21,058 nucleotides of DNA from positions 1-21,058 of the IMG/VR virus record IMGVR_UViG_3300034407_000338. One strand, given 5' to 3'. The notes below the pieces were generated by a model that saw only the letters and a program-made list of their open reading frames with translations, had not been told where the DNA came from and searched no databases. The translations under genes and the position numbers were made by a program. Source of the DNA: a virus. Below, piece by piece: positions 6,302 through 13,080 of this stretch. Numbering within the stretch: position 1 is the first letter of the stretch; every line of letters begins with the position of its first letter.

Positions 6302-8172
6302 AAATACTATTCTTTGATATAGAAACAAACGGCATAGAGGACTTCACTAATCTGAGTGACCTCAAGGTCTGTCATTGCTTGTCGATCTACGATCCAATAG
6401 CAGGTAAGATGATTACCTTTAGTGGTGATGGGATAAAGGAAGGAACAAGGATGTTAGCTAAAGCTGACAAGATCATCGGACATAACATCGTAGGTTTTGA
6501 CCTACCTGTGTTAGCTAAGTTGTATGACTTCTACCCTCCGTTAGTTCAAGTACAAGATACACTAGTAATGAGTAGGTGTATATACCCTGACCTTAGAGAG
6601 GATGACTTCAAACGAAAGGACTTTGATCCTAAGATGATTGGTAGTCACAGCTTGAAAGCTTGGGGACACAGGATGGGTAAGATGTTAAAGCTTACTTACG
6701 GAGAGAACGAAGATGCTTGGGACAGCTACAATGATGAGATGAAGAAGTACTGTGAACGAGATGTCCTTGTTACCAAGACCTTGTACGAACACTTCCTTAG
6801 TAAAGAACCTAGTAAGAAGATGGTAGACATAGAACATTGGTTCGCTTACATCATACGCTTACAGGAAAGCAAAGGGTTTGGGTTTGATATAGCAGCAGCA
6901 GAAGTGTTAGAACAAAAGTTGATCCTGTTAAGAGCAAAGCTACAAGATAAACTACAAGCTATGTTTGAACCTACCGTTAAGAAGATGAAGACTCCGAAGG
7001 GATACTCATTGACTATTAAACACATGGATGGAGTCGAGGTAATCACAGCACCTACTAAAGCAAAGTTAAAAGCTATACTAAAAGAAAGAGGTATGGTACA
7101 GAACTTAGTTAACAAAGCTGAAGCACTTGATGTAAAGGAGGAGATCATACCTTTCAATCCTGGTAGCAGGAAGCAGATCAAAGAACGCTTTGAAGAATTA
7201 GGATATGAGATACCTGTCAGTGAAGACGGTAAGACTATAAAGGTGGATGAACCTACTCTTAAAAAGATAAACCACCCAGCTGCCAAGCTTCTGCTAGAGT
7301 ATCTGTTAGTCGTAAAAAGACTAGGAGCTTTGGCTGAAGGCGAGAATGGGTGGCTTAAATTAGTTAAAGATAAGAGACTACACGGACGAGTCAATACAAA
7401 CGGTGCAGTCACAGGTAGATGTACACATTCCAAACCTAACTTAGCACAAGTACCTGCCACTAGAGCAGAGTACGGTGAGGAGTGTAGAAGTTTATTCATC
7501 CCACTTAACGGTAATGTATTAGTAGGTGTTGACGCTAGTGGGTTAGAGTTAAGAATGCTGGCACACTACCTAGCTATTTGGGATGGTGGTGAGTACGCTA
7601 GGAATATATTAGAGGGTGACATCCACACAGTTAATCAACAAGCTGCTAAGTTAGAGACGAGAGACCAAGCTAAGACATTCATCTATGGATTCTTATATGG
7701 TGCAGGTGACGCAAAGATTGGACAGATAGTGGAAGGTTCAGCAAGAGAAGGAGCAATCTTAAAGAAGAAGTTCCTGTCTAACTTACCTGCGTTAAAGATA
7801 TTGAAGCTAAAGATAGAGGAGAAAGTCAGACGATCTGCTTGTTTAACAGGACTAGATGGTAGAGTATTACCTGTCAGATCAGAACACGCTGCACTTAATA
7901 TGTTACTTCAATCAGCAGGTGCTGTGGTTATGAAGGTAGCACTGATAAAGTTACACAACAAACTACAGCAGTTAGGATGGCAACACGGTAGGGAATATTC
8001 TTTTGTTGGTAATATCCACGATGAGTTCCAAGCTGAAGTTAAACCTGACCTAGCTGAGACATACGGAGAGTTAGCAATCCAAGCAATCCAAGCAGCAGGT
8101 AAAGACTTAAAGTTGAACTGTCCTATGGATGGTGAGTATAAGATAGGTAAGTCATGGGCAGAGACACACTAG
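6298..8172 (+). CDS. gp5: DNA polymerase, family A (T7 gp5-like)
   Basis: This is the replicative DNA polymerase with proofreading exonuclease, 624 aa (T7: 704). The 3'-5' exonuclease domain is intact: Exo I FFDIETNG (D7, E9), Exo II HNIVGFD (62-68), Exo III YCERD (Y151, D155). In the polymerase domain, GRVNTNGAVTGRCTHSKPNLAQVPA-type signature residues precede motif A VGVDASGLELRM (D412, T7 D475), motif B RDQAKTFIYGFLYGAG (K459, Y463; T7 K522, Y526) and motif C IHDEFQ (D575, T7 D654). About 60 residues before F-N-P-G-S-R occupy the place of the T7 thioredoxin-binding loop, but resemblance there is low, so use of host thioredoxin is uncertain. It starts at an ATGA overlap and ends 19 nt inside the next gene. 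Confidence 0.98.
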   Translation: MKILFFDIETNGIEDFTNLSDLKVCHCLSIYDPIAGKMITFSGDGIKEGTRMLAKADKIIGHNIVGFDLPVLAKLYDFYPPLVQVQDTLVMSRCIYPDLREDDFKRKDFDPKMIGSHSLKAWGHRMGKMLKLTYGENEDAWDSYNDEMKKYCERDVLVTKTLYEHFLSKEPSKKMVDIEHWFAYIIRLQESKGFGFDIAAAEVLEQKLILLRAKLQDKLQAMFEPTVKKMKTPKGYSLTIKHMDGVEVITAPTKAKLKAILKERGMVQNLVNKAEALDVKEEIIPFNPGSRKQIKERFEELGYEIPVSEDGKTIKVDEPTLKKINHPAAKLLLEYLLVVKRLGALAEGENGWLKLVKDKRLHGRVNTNGAVTGRCTHSKPNLAQVPATRAEYGEECRSLFIPLNGNVLVGVDASGLELRMLAHYLAIWDGGEYARNILEGDIHTVNQQAAKLETRDQAKTFIYGFLYGAGDAKIGQIVEGSAREGAILKKKFLSNLPALKILKLKIEEKVRRSACLTGLDGRVLPVRSEHAALNMLLQSAGAVVMKVALIKLHNKLQQLGWQHGREYSFVGNIHDEFQAEVKPDLAETYGELAIQAIQAAGKDLKLNCPMDGEYKIGKSWAETH

Positions 8173-8636
8173 AGCTTGAACACGATTACTACTTGAAGGT
8201 TGCTGAATTGTACGATACAGTTGACCTAACATTTCCTATGCCCTCATCAAACACACAACGAATAGGAGCGATAGCAGAGTCTAGGTTTATAACAGAGTGT
8301 TTAGAAAGAAACTTTGAACCGCACCTACCTACCACACCCATGCCTTGGGACTTTATTGTTACTTGTCCAGCAGGTACTTTAAAAGTTCAGATCAAAGCTT
8401 CAAGCAGGAAGTCATCTGTTAATACATACTGTATAAATAGTGGGACAGGATGTAAGAGTAAGGATACTATGTGTGAAACAATAGATGTTGTCGGGTGTTA
8501 TATTATACCTGAGCAAACTTGGTGGATGATACCGAGAGAAGAAATAAAAGGAGTAACACTAAAGTTAAACATCCTACCAGATAGTAAATCAAAACATAAA
8601 AAATACCAAGAGAACTGGAGCATATTCTATGAGTAA
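8154..8636 (+). CDS. PD-(D/E)XK-type nuclease
   Basis: This 160-aa protein has the skeleton of a PD-(D/E)XK nuclease of the resolvase-like group. An N-terminal helix carries a conserved glutamate (IGAIAESRF, E42), then come P-T-T-P-M-P-W-D-F (D66) and the strand LKVQIKAS (Q79-x-K81, a Q-for-E variant common in this fold). It lies between DNA polymerase and exonuclease, overlapping the former by 19 nt and the latter by 8 nt, so it belongs to the replication/recombination block. It may cut branched or damaged DNA, or be a former homing enzyme of the intron-encoded PDDEXK group. T7 itself has no such gene here, although similar genes occur in aquatic podoviruses. Activity is inferred from the motif spacing only. 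Confidence 0.72.
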   Translation: MGRDTLELEHDYYLKVAELYDTVDLTFPMPSSNTQRIGAIAESRFITECLERNFEPHLPTTPMPWDFIVTCPAGTLKVQIKASSRKSSVNTYCINSGTGCKSKDTMCETIDVVGCYIIPEQTWWMIPREEIKGVTLKLNILPDSKSKHKKYQENWSIFYE

Positions 8637-9549
8637 AACAACCATACTAATTGACGCAGATGTATTAGCATTTGAATCGTCAATCATAGCACAAGAAAAT
8701 ATACAATGGGAAGAAGAGCTGTGGACTGTACACGCAGACATGACAGTAGCAAAGGAACGAGTCATTGGAAGGATAGAACAATTCAAAGACTTACTCAAAG
8801 CTGATGAAGTAGTGTTAGCGTTAAGTGACAGAGCAAACTTCAGAAGGAAACTATTCCCTGAGTACAAGTCTAACAGAAGGAAGTCAGTATTACCTGTCAT
8901 CTTAAAACCTATGAAGGAATGGATGATCAATGAACTAGACGCACAACTGTGGGCTAACATAGAAGCAGATGATATACTAAGTATCCTTGCTACTGAAAGA
9001 CCTAACAGACAAGACAAGCGAGTAATAGTATCTATAGACAAAGACTTCAAAGGAGTACCAGGAATATTCTATGACTATAACAAAAAAGAATATCACGAAC
9101 CTACAGAACAAGAAGCAGATAACTTCCACTTGATACAGACATTGATGGGAGATTCTACGGATGGATTCAGTGGAGTCAAAGGAGTTGGTCCTGTTGCAGC
9201 TGAGAGATGGTTGAATGATAACGGATACACTTGGGAATCTGTTGTTGCTTTGTATGAGAAGAAGGGACAGACAGAACAGGATGCTTTAACAAATGCTTGG
9301 ATGGCAAGACTACTAAGAAAAGAACAATATAATAAAAAACAAAAACAAATAACAAAATTATGGACACCGAAGAACTACCAAACCACGGACAAAAGGAGAA
9401 TTACATCACAGGTGCACAGCGTGACAGGGCTACTGGACGAGGACGATTCAGCCTTATTCCTCCAATCGCCCTTCGATCCCTTGCCAAACGATTTGAAGAT
9501 GGAGGAAGACTCTACGGAGACAACAACTGGCACAACGGATTCCCATTAA
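8629..9549 (+). CDS. gp6: 5'-3' exonuclease (T7 gp6-like)
   Basis: This is a 306-aa flap/5'-3' exonuclease (T7 gp6: 300 aa), which removes RNA primers and degrades host DNA to nucleotides. The N-terminus holds the first acidic motif LIDADVLAF (D9, D11). NFRRKLFPEYKSNR is the usual arginine/lysine arch region. E-A-D-D-I-L-S-I-L and VIVSIDKDFKG carry metal-binding acids, and LMGDSTDGFSGVKGVG leads into the helix-hairpin-helix that grips DNA. It overlaps the upstream nuclease gene by 8 nt. The last ~63 residues (from about residue 244), rich in Lys, Thr, Asp and Ser, are low in complexity and share their DNA with the start of the DUF5664 gene in another frame; they are probably not part of the catalytic core. 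Confidence 0.95.
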   Translation: MSKTTILIDADVLAFESSIIAQENIQWEEELWTVHADMTVAKERVIGRIEQFKDLLKADEVVLALSDRANFRRKLFPEYKSNRRKSVLPVILKPMKEWMINELDAQLWANIEADDILSILATERPNRQDKRVIVSIDKDFKGVPGIFYDYNKKEYHEPTEQEADNFHLIQTLMGDSTDGFSGVKGVGPVAAERWLNDNGYTWESVVALYEKKGQTEQDALTNAWMARLLRKEQYNKKQKQITKLWTPKNYQTTDKRRITSQVHSVTGLLDEDDSALFLQSPFDPLPNDLKMEEDSTETTTGTTDSH

Positions 9550-9725
9550 GTAGATTAATAGATAGTATGAATAGACATCTGTTAGCGTTGAACGAAGGAG
9601 ATGACAAAGAAGATCACGCAGGTGCTATATTGTGGAATGCCAGTGCTTTCCTGTGGACCGAGGATCAAATTAATAAAGGTAACTTACCACAAGAACTAGA
9701 TGACAGGAGTTATATAAACAAATGA
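9360..9725 (+). CDS. DUF5664 / dATP-dGTP diphosphohydrolase-like
   Basis: This 121-aa protein matches the phage family described as DUF5664, also named dATP/dGTP diphosphohydrolase N-terminal domain and related to MazG-type all-alpha NTP pyrophosphatases. Visible signature: T-G-A-Q-R-D (residues 17-22), G-R-G-R-F-S-L-I-P-P-I-A-L with L-A-K-R-F-E-D-G-G, Y-G-D-N-N-W (N56/W57), R-H-L-L-A-L-N-E-G-D-D-K-E-D-H (R72, H73, and the acidic cluster E79 to D85), then A-I-L-W-N. The paired acidic residues could bind Mg-nucleotide. It may trim the dNTP pool beside the exonuclease that releases host nucleotides. Family similarity begins near residue 17, inside the 190-nt overlap with the exonuclease gene, so the ATG at 9360 is needed although no ribosome site is clear. 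Substrate is not determinable here. Confidence 0.78.
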   Translation: MDTEELPNHGQKENYITGAQRDRATGRGRFSLIPPIALRSLAKRFEDGGRLYGDNNWHNGFPLSRLIDSMNRHLLALNEGDDKEDHAGAILWNASAFLWTEDQINKGNLPQELDDRSYINK

Positions 9726-9970
9726 TCGCACCAATAAAAGATGACGAACCTTTAAGAGCTGATGGATTTGATGAAGCTATTATAGGTGTTGATTATGCAC
9801 AAGGTAAGTTTGTATATGCTATAGAACTTATGTTAGAGAAGATGATGCAAGAACCTGATAACAAGACAATGGAAGAAGCGATAGAATACTTTGACTTCAA
9901 CATAGGATGTGCTTATGTAGGAGAGATGACACCAATATACATATGGACTAATACAGATGATGATGAATAA
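9722..9970 (+). CDS. Conserved small phage protein, unknown
   Basis: This is an 82-aa acidic protein that starts at an ATGA overlap with the DUF5664 gene. The segment DGFDEAIIGVDYAQGKFVYA, then a helix E-L-M-L-E-K-M-M, then E-E-A-I-E-Y-F-D-F-N-I and A-Y-V-G-E-M-T-P-I-Y, is a pattern I recognise from many aquatic podo- and myovirus proteins of unknown function. A hydrophobic strand, a helix and an acidic turn suggest a small alpha/beta domain. No enzyme motif is visible. It sits between a nucleotide-pool enzyme and virion genes, so its expression is probably middle to late. Confidence 0.78.
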   Translation: MIAPIKDDEPLRADGFDEAIIGVDYAQGKFVYAIELMLEKMMQEPDNKTMEEAIEYFDFNIGCAYVGEMTPIYIWTNTDDDE

Positions 9971-10163
9971 CGAAGAAGAACTACTACCAGCTATAAGTGA
10001 AACTTTAGTTAAAAGATTAGAGAAACTATTTCCTGATAAATGTCCTGACTTGACGAACACAGAAAAAGATGTTTGGTTTAAAAGTGGACAAGTGTCTGTA
10101 ATTAGATTTCTAAGACAAACTTATAACGAACAGCTTCAACAAAACATCTTAACAAAAGACTAA
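9957..10163 (+). CDS. Conserved small phage protein, unknown
   Basis: This is a protein of up to 68 aa. Three consecutive ATG codons (9957, 9960, 9963) sit in a GATGATGATGAA tract that also codes the end of the preceding gene (14-nt overlap), so the exact start is open. The body is helical and amphipathic: E-T-L-V-K-R-L-E-K-L-F-P-D, then D-L-T-N-T-E-K-D-V-W-F-K-S-G-Q-V-S-V-I-R-F-L. The W-F-K-S-G-Q motif before a hydrophobic helix is familiar from short proteins in T7-like aquatic phages, but no role is known to me. There is no signal peptide or catalytic motif. Confidence 0.68.
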   Translation: MMMNNEEELLPAISETLVKRLEKLFPDKCPDLTNTEKDVWFKSGQVSVIRFLRQTYNEQLQQNILTKD

Positions 10164-10165
10164 CT

Positions 10166-10369
10166 ATGTGTATGTCAGCACCAGATATTCCTCCTCCTCC
10201 ACCACCTCCAGCACCACCACCACCACCACCTCCTGTTGCTGAAGCACCTAAGACTGTTAGACAAACACAGCCTAAGAAGAAAAGAAGAGGAGCACAAGCT
10301 CAGTTAGCACGAACTGCTAGACCTACACTAGGTGGAATGTCAGGTGGTACTGGTGTTAATATGTCTTAA
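10166..10369 (+). CDS. Polyproline virion-associated small protein
   Basis: This is a 67-aa protein. Residues 9-23 are seven prolines, an alanine and seven more prolines; a basic stretch follows (Q-P-K-K-K-R-R-G) and then a Gly-rich end (G-G-M-S-G-G-T-G-V-N-M-S). Short proteins with a P-rich start, a K/R-R-G element and a glycine-rich terminus occur near the start of the structural block in many T7-like phages and are often listed as minor virion or internal proteins; that assignment here is inferred. Two nucleotides separate it from the previous gene. The proline run would form a stiff polyproline II helix and may need the translation factor EF-P to be read efficiently. Confidence 0.68.
   Translation: MCMSAPDIPPPPPPPAPPPPPPPVAEAPKTVRQTQPKKKRRGAQAQLARTARPTLGGMSGGTGVNMS
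10190..10234 (+). repeat. CCN trinucleotide run (polyproline)
   Basis: Fifteen codons of CCT, CCA and one GCA encode P7-A-P7. Five CCA codons are consecutive in the second half. The run lies inside the 67-aa polyproline gene and is prone to slippage, so its length may vary between related phages. Confidence 0.9.
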
Positions 10370-10391
10370 CAAACTTTTTATTAACTAATAA

Positions 10392-10403
10392 CTATATATT
10401 ATC
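10392..10403 (+). promoter_or_regulatory. AT-rich leader before structural cassette
   Basis: The 34-nt gap 10370-10403 separates the metabolism block from the structural block and is almost pure A/T, ending CTATATATTATC directly before the ATG. Similar CATATAT strings precede the starts at 15700 and 16339. It could be part of a phage promoter or simply an unstructured leader that aids translation. No host -35/-10 pair and no T7-type consensus is recognisable. Confidence 0.2.
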
Positions 10404-10721
10404 ATGCTTCGCACACTCTCAAAAAAGACTTTGCTATCATCTGTTACTTCTACAGGGGCTGGCAGTTCATTCTCAGTAGAGCGTTCTAAGGGTTGGACCT
10501 TTGTAATCGCTTCTTCATCAGTAACTTCAGGAGGTACAGTAGACATAGAAGCCTACATCGGTGGTGCTTGGTATGTTGTTCACTCTGAAGTAGTAACAGC
10601 AGATGGAGCAGTAATGGTCAGAGATGATCACGGACACTACGAAAAGATAAGAGCTAATCTATCTGCTAGATCAGATGGTACTTACAGTGTATTTGCTACA
10701 GGTACTACAGACTCTCTTTAA
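10404..10721 (+). CDS. Small beta-rich structural protein
   Basis: This is a 105-aa protein opening the cassette ahead of the portal. It is rich in Ser, Thr, Gly and Val with alternating hydrophobic strands (S-F-S-V-E-R-S-K-G-W-T-F-V-I-A, V-D-I-E-A-Y-I-G-G-A-W-Y-V-V-H-S-E), and ends Y-S-V-F-A-T-G-T-T-D-S-L. This is typical of small phage surface proteins, such as capsid decoration proteins or fibre-associated beta-sandwich domains. No signal peptide or cysteines. The A-Y-I-G-G-A-W-Y strand followed by a D-D-H-G-H-Y turn resembles lectin-like or collar proteins, but I cannot assign a family. It is transcribed with the genes downstream (4-nt gap to the next). Confidence 0.68.
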   Translation: MLRTLSKKTLLSSVTSTGAGSSFSVERSKGWTFVIASSSVTSGGTVDIEAYIGGAWYVVHSEVVTADGAVMVRDDHGHYEKIRANLSARSDGTYSVFATGTTDSL

Positions 10722-10725
10722 TTAG

Positions 10726-10923
10726 ATGTCTTTGATTTATCCATATGCTACTCAGGAGAAACCGAATGGCATTGTCATTGCTCCTAGTAACTTCATCCGT
10801 CCTGAGTTTGGGGAGACCTATGCTTTTGATGAACGAGATGAGATGTTACTTACTGAGTTACTACAAGCGTTATTGACTGAGGATAATGACCGCATCACAA
10901 TAGACAACGAAATAGATAATTAA
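10726..10923 (+). CDS. Small acidic protein, unknown
   Basis: This is a 65-aa ORF, 4 nt after the previous gene and 5 nt before the next. The N-terminal half reads MSLIYPYATQEKPNGIVIA; the C-terminal half is acidic and helical (D-E-R-D-E-M-L-L-T-E-L-L-Q-A-L-L-T-E-D). No family recognised. Its place in a run of probable virion proteins suggests a linker, chaperone or minor structural role, but only the position supports this. Confidence 0.6.
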   Translation: MSLIYPYATQEKPNGIVIAPSNFIRPEFGETYAFDERDEMLLTELLQALLTEDNDRITIDNEIDN

Positions 10924-10928
10924 ATAAA

Positions 10929-11525
10929 ATGGCTAACAAGAAGATAACGGAACTTTCAAACCTGGCTACTCCTAATGGTGCTGATGTATTGGCTATTGTG
11001 GATGACATTGCAGGTACAGCTACCACTAAAAAGGTAACAGCAACTAACCTAATGACTCTTGCACCTGTTCAATCAGTAGCAGGAAGGACAGGTACAGTAA
11101 CACTCAGTAACACAGACATTAGTGGATTAGGTACGGCAGCTACTCAGAATGTAGGCACAGCAGACACAAATGTAATTGCAGTTTCTAGCGGCACAGTCGA
11201 TTTAGGAGGTAATAAACTAGAAGATTTTAATGCTAGTATAAATGATCAAACAGGAACTGCATACACTTTATTAGCTGGAGATAACGGTAAGGTAGTAGTC
11301 CTTAATAATGGATCAGCAGTAACTGTAACTGTACCTAGTGGATTGGGTGCTGGGTTTAATTGTTCGTTCGTTCAGAAAGGTGCAGGGCAAGTTAGCTTTA
11401 GTGCTTCAGGTACTACCATTAACAACAGACAGTCTCACACGAAGATCAATGCTCAGTATGGTGTAGCTAGTATAGTAGCTTATGCTGATAATGTATTTGT
11501 TTTAGCTGGAGACACAGCTTCCTAA
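10929..11525 (+). CDS. Tail fibre-like protein
   Basis: This 198-aa protein has an N-terminus of the type found on many phage fibres: M-A-N-K-K-I-T-E-L, then A-T-P-N-G-A-D-V-L-A-I-V-D-D, then T-T-K-K-V-T-A-T-N-L (residues 2-42). A P-V-Q-S-V-A-G-R-T-G-T-V-T-L-S block at about 46-60 follows, a very common repeat-like motif of tail fibre stalks. The rest is a Ser/Gly/Thr/Val beta domain, ending Y-A-D-N-V-F-V-L-A-G-D. It probably assembles as a trimeric stalk with a small head domain. It is much shorter than T7 gp17 and lies upstream of the portal rather than at the end of the genome, so it may be an accessory fibre or an adaptor. Confidence 0.75.
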   Translation: MANKKITELSNLATPNGADVLAIVDDIAGTATTKKVTATNLMTLAPVQSVAGRTGTVTLSNTDISGLGTAATQNVGTADTNVIAVSSGTVDLGGNKLEDFNASINDQTGTAYTLLAGDNGKVVVLNNGSAVTVTVPSGLGAGFNCSFVQKGAGQVSFSASGTTINNRQSHTKINAQYGVASIVAYADNVFVLAGDTAS

Positions 11526-11527
11526 GA

Positions 11528-12136
11528 ATGTTCGTTCTTCCTACATTTGGTCTAGGAGTCATAGGTAGTCCTACTGCACCGCCTGAGACTTTTGATACTG
11601 CTACTTTGGATAATGGACAGACTGCAATCGGTAACTCTAACACTCTAACTTTTACAGTTAACCCATCAGCCGCAATAGGTGCTTCTAGCACTGTAACTAT
11701 AGCTGGACTCACAGGATCGCAGACATCAGATAGTGGTTCATTAACAGTTGGAGGTGCTGGTGCGGCAATCTTTGGCTCAAGTGGATCATGGACTCAGTCA
11801 TCAGGTACTTTAGTTCTTACAGTTGCTGGCGGTCAAAGTGTACCAACAGGCTCAGATACTGTAATTACATTTACGCTTACTAATCCATCTTCAGCGAATG
11901 CTGGAGTCACAGGAATTACTTTAGCTTCTAGTGGATTTACAACGGCAAATATTAGCGGAACATTTTTAAATGCAGTCGCTACCTACAATGTAACAACAAG
12001 AGATACTGAAGCTAACATTCTAGCTACTTCACCAAGCAATCCTAGCGGAGAAGTTACTAATGCTTACGGCACGGACACGAACGATCTGTATGTTTATGAC
12101 GGCAGTGTTTGGTATATTTATAACAACGATTCTTAA
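11528..12136 (+). CDS. Beta-rich fibre-associated protein
   Basis: This 202-aa protein starts 2 nt after the fibre-like gene. The main body (residues ~20-155) is a long Ser/Thr/Gly/Val beta-sandwich-like sequence with few charged residues, resembling an Ig-like or bacterial cohesin-type repeat (L-T-F-T-V-N-P-S-A, then T-V-T-I-A-G-L, then V-I-T-F-T-L-T-N-P-S). The last 44 residues form a separate module ending Y-G-T-D-T-N-D-L-Y-V-Y-D-G-S-V-W-Y-I-Y. This matches the beginning of the next protein. Role inferred: part of a receptor-binding or decoration complex. No enzyme motif is visible. Confidence 0.68.
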   Translation: MFVLPTFGLGVIGSPTAPPETFDTATLDNGQTAIGNSNTLTFTVNPSAAIGASSTVTIAGLTGSQTSDSGSLTVGGAGAAIFGSSGSWTQSSGTLVLTVAGGQSVPTGSDTVITFTLTNPSSANAGVTGITLASSGFTTANISGTFLNAVATYNVTTRDTEANILATSPSNPSGEVTNAYGTDTNDLYVYDGSVWYIYNNDS

Positions 12137-12144
12137 ACACAATT

Positions 12145-13071
12145 ATGAGTACATTTAGCACTTGCACATCAAGCACACGCCCTGGTTCTCCAGCGAATGG
12201 CGATGTATTATTTGAAACAGACACTAATAATGTTATCCTTTGGGACGGCTCGGCTTGGATAGGCTATAACTACGATTCTACCACTGCTTTTAGTAACACA
12301 CTCTCTTTAAATTTCGATGGAACAAACGATAGTTTAACGACTAATTATAGTCCAACTGCTTCGTCTGCTTTTAGTGTCAGTATGTGGACAAAAAGCTCAA
12401 ATACTTCACTATCGATGACATACTTTTCAAATGGTACAGGGGCAGGATCGCCTGGCGGTTTTCAATTATTAACTCCAGCAGCTACAAAAAACTTTTATGT
12501 TTTGGTTAGCAATGGTAGTAGTAATTACACAAACAATGCTTTTGGTGCGACTGCTGGATCACTAGATATTCGTGATGGGGAATGGCATCACCTCGCACTG
12601 ACGATAAATGGAACAGCTATAAAACTTTACTTGGACGGAGGGGATGCCGCTATTAACACAGGCAGTCCAACTAACACTCAAGGTAGTCCCTACGCTACAG
12701 CTACAAGTACAGTTAGTTACACAGGAAACACAGGTAATGTTTATCATTTAGGAAAAAATGGGGCATACAACTCGTATTATTACAGCGGATTACAAGACGA
12801 AATAGCCTTCTTTAAAACAGAATTAAGTGGTGCAAATATTTCTGCAATTTACAACTCAGGAGTTCCAAACGATGTGGGTGCAAACGGATTAAATCTTTCA
12901 CCTGATGCCTACTTCAGATGTGGTGATGGATCAAGCGATACAAATAGTTCAGGTGGTACACCTAGTAATGCTGACTCAGTAGGTACAGTTACTTCTATTT
13001 TGAATAGTTATACTGCTACCCAAAGCACAACTGCGAATAAGCCAACCTACTCAAACGATGTCCCAAGCTAA
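12145..13071 (+). CDS. LamG/concanavalin-like lectin domain protein
   Basis: This 308-aa protein has two parts. Residues ~4-45 repeat the D-T-N-x5-W/Y-D-G-S-x-W module seen at the end of the previous gene. Residues ~50-240 form a laminin G-like / concanavalin A-like jelly roll: L-S-L-N-F-D-G-T-N-D-S-L, S-A-F-S-V-S-M-W-T-K-S, then D-G-E-W-H-H-L-A-L-T-I-N-G-T-A-I-K-L-Y-L-D-G-G, then D-E-I-A-F-F-K-T-E-L-S. The W-H-H-L-A-L-T and L-Y-L-D-G strands are diagnostic for the fold. A C-terminal region (D-A-Y-F-R-C-G-D-G) follows. Such domains bind carbohydrate, so the protein likely sits on the virion surface and binds host polysaccharide. The ligand is unknown. Confidence 0.82.
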   Translation: MSTFSTCTSSTRPGSPANGDVLFETDTNNVILWDGSAWIGYNYDSTTAFSNTLSLNFDGTNDSLTTNYSPTASSAFSVSMWTKSSNTSLSMTYFSNGTGAGSPGGFQLLTPAATKNFYVLVSNGSSNYTNNAFGATAGSLDIRDGEWHHLALTINGTAIKLYLDGGDAAINTGSPTNTQGSPYATATSTVSYTGNTGNVYHLGKNGAYNSYYYSGLQDEIAFFKTELSGANISAIYNSGVPNDVGANGLNLSPDAYFRCGDGSSDTNSSGGTPSNADSVGTVTSILNSYTATQSTTANKPTYSNDVPS

Positions 13072-13080
13072 TTTAATACT

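Noticed and set aside
6846-7499. 217-aa minus-strand ORF
   Set aside because: Lies entirely within the DNA polymerase gene, whose frame has complete catalytic motifs; the reverse protein has no recognisable domain and there are no supporting minus-strand genes.
9360-9725. Evidence for a 2-aminoadenine (Z) genome from the DUF5664 protein
   Set aside because: No PurZ or DatZ-like gene in the window and the DNA polymerase is an ordinary T7 gp5 type; the family is common in phages with normal DNA.
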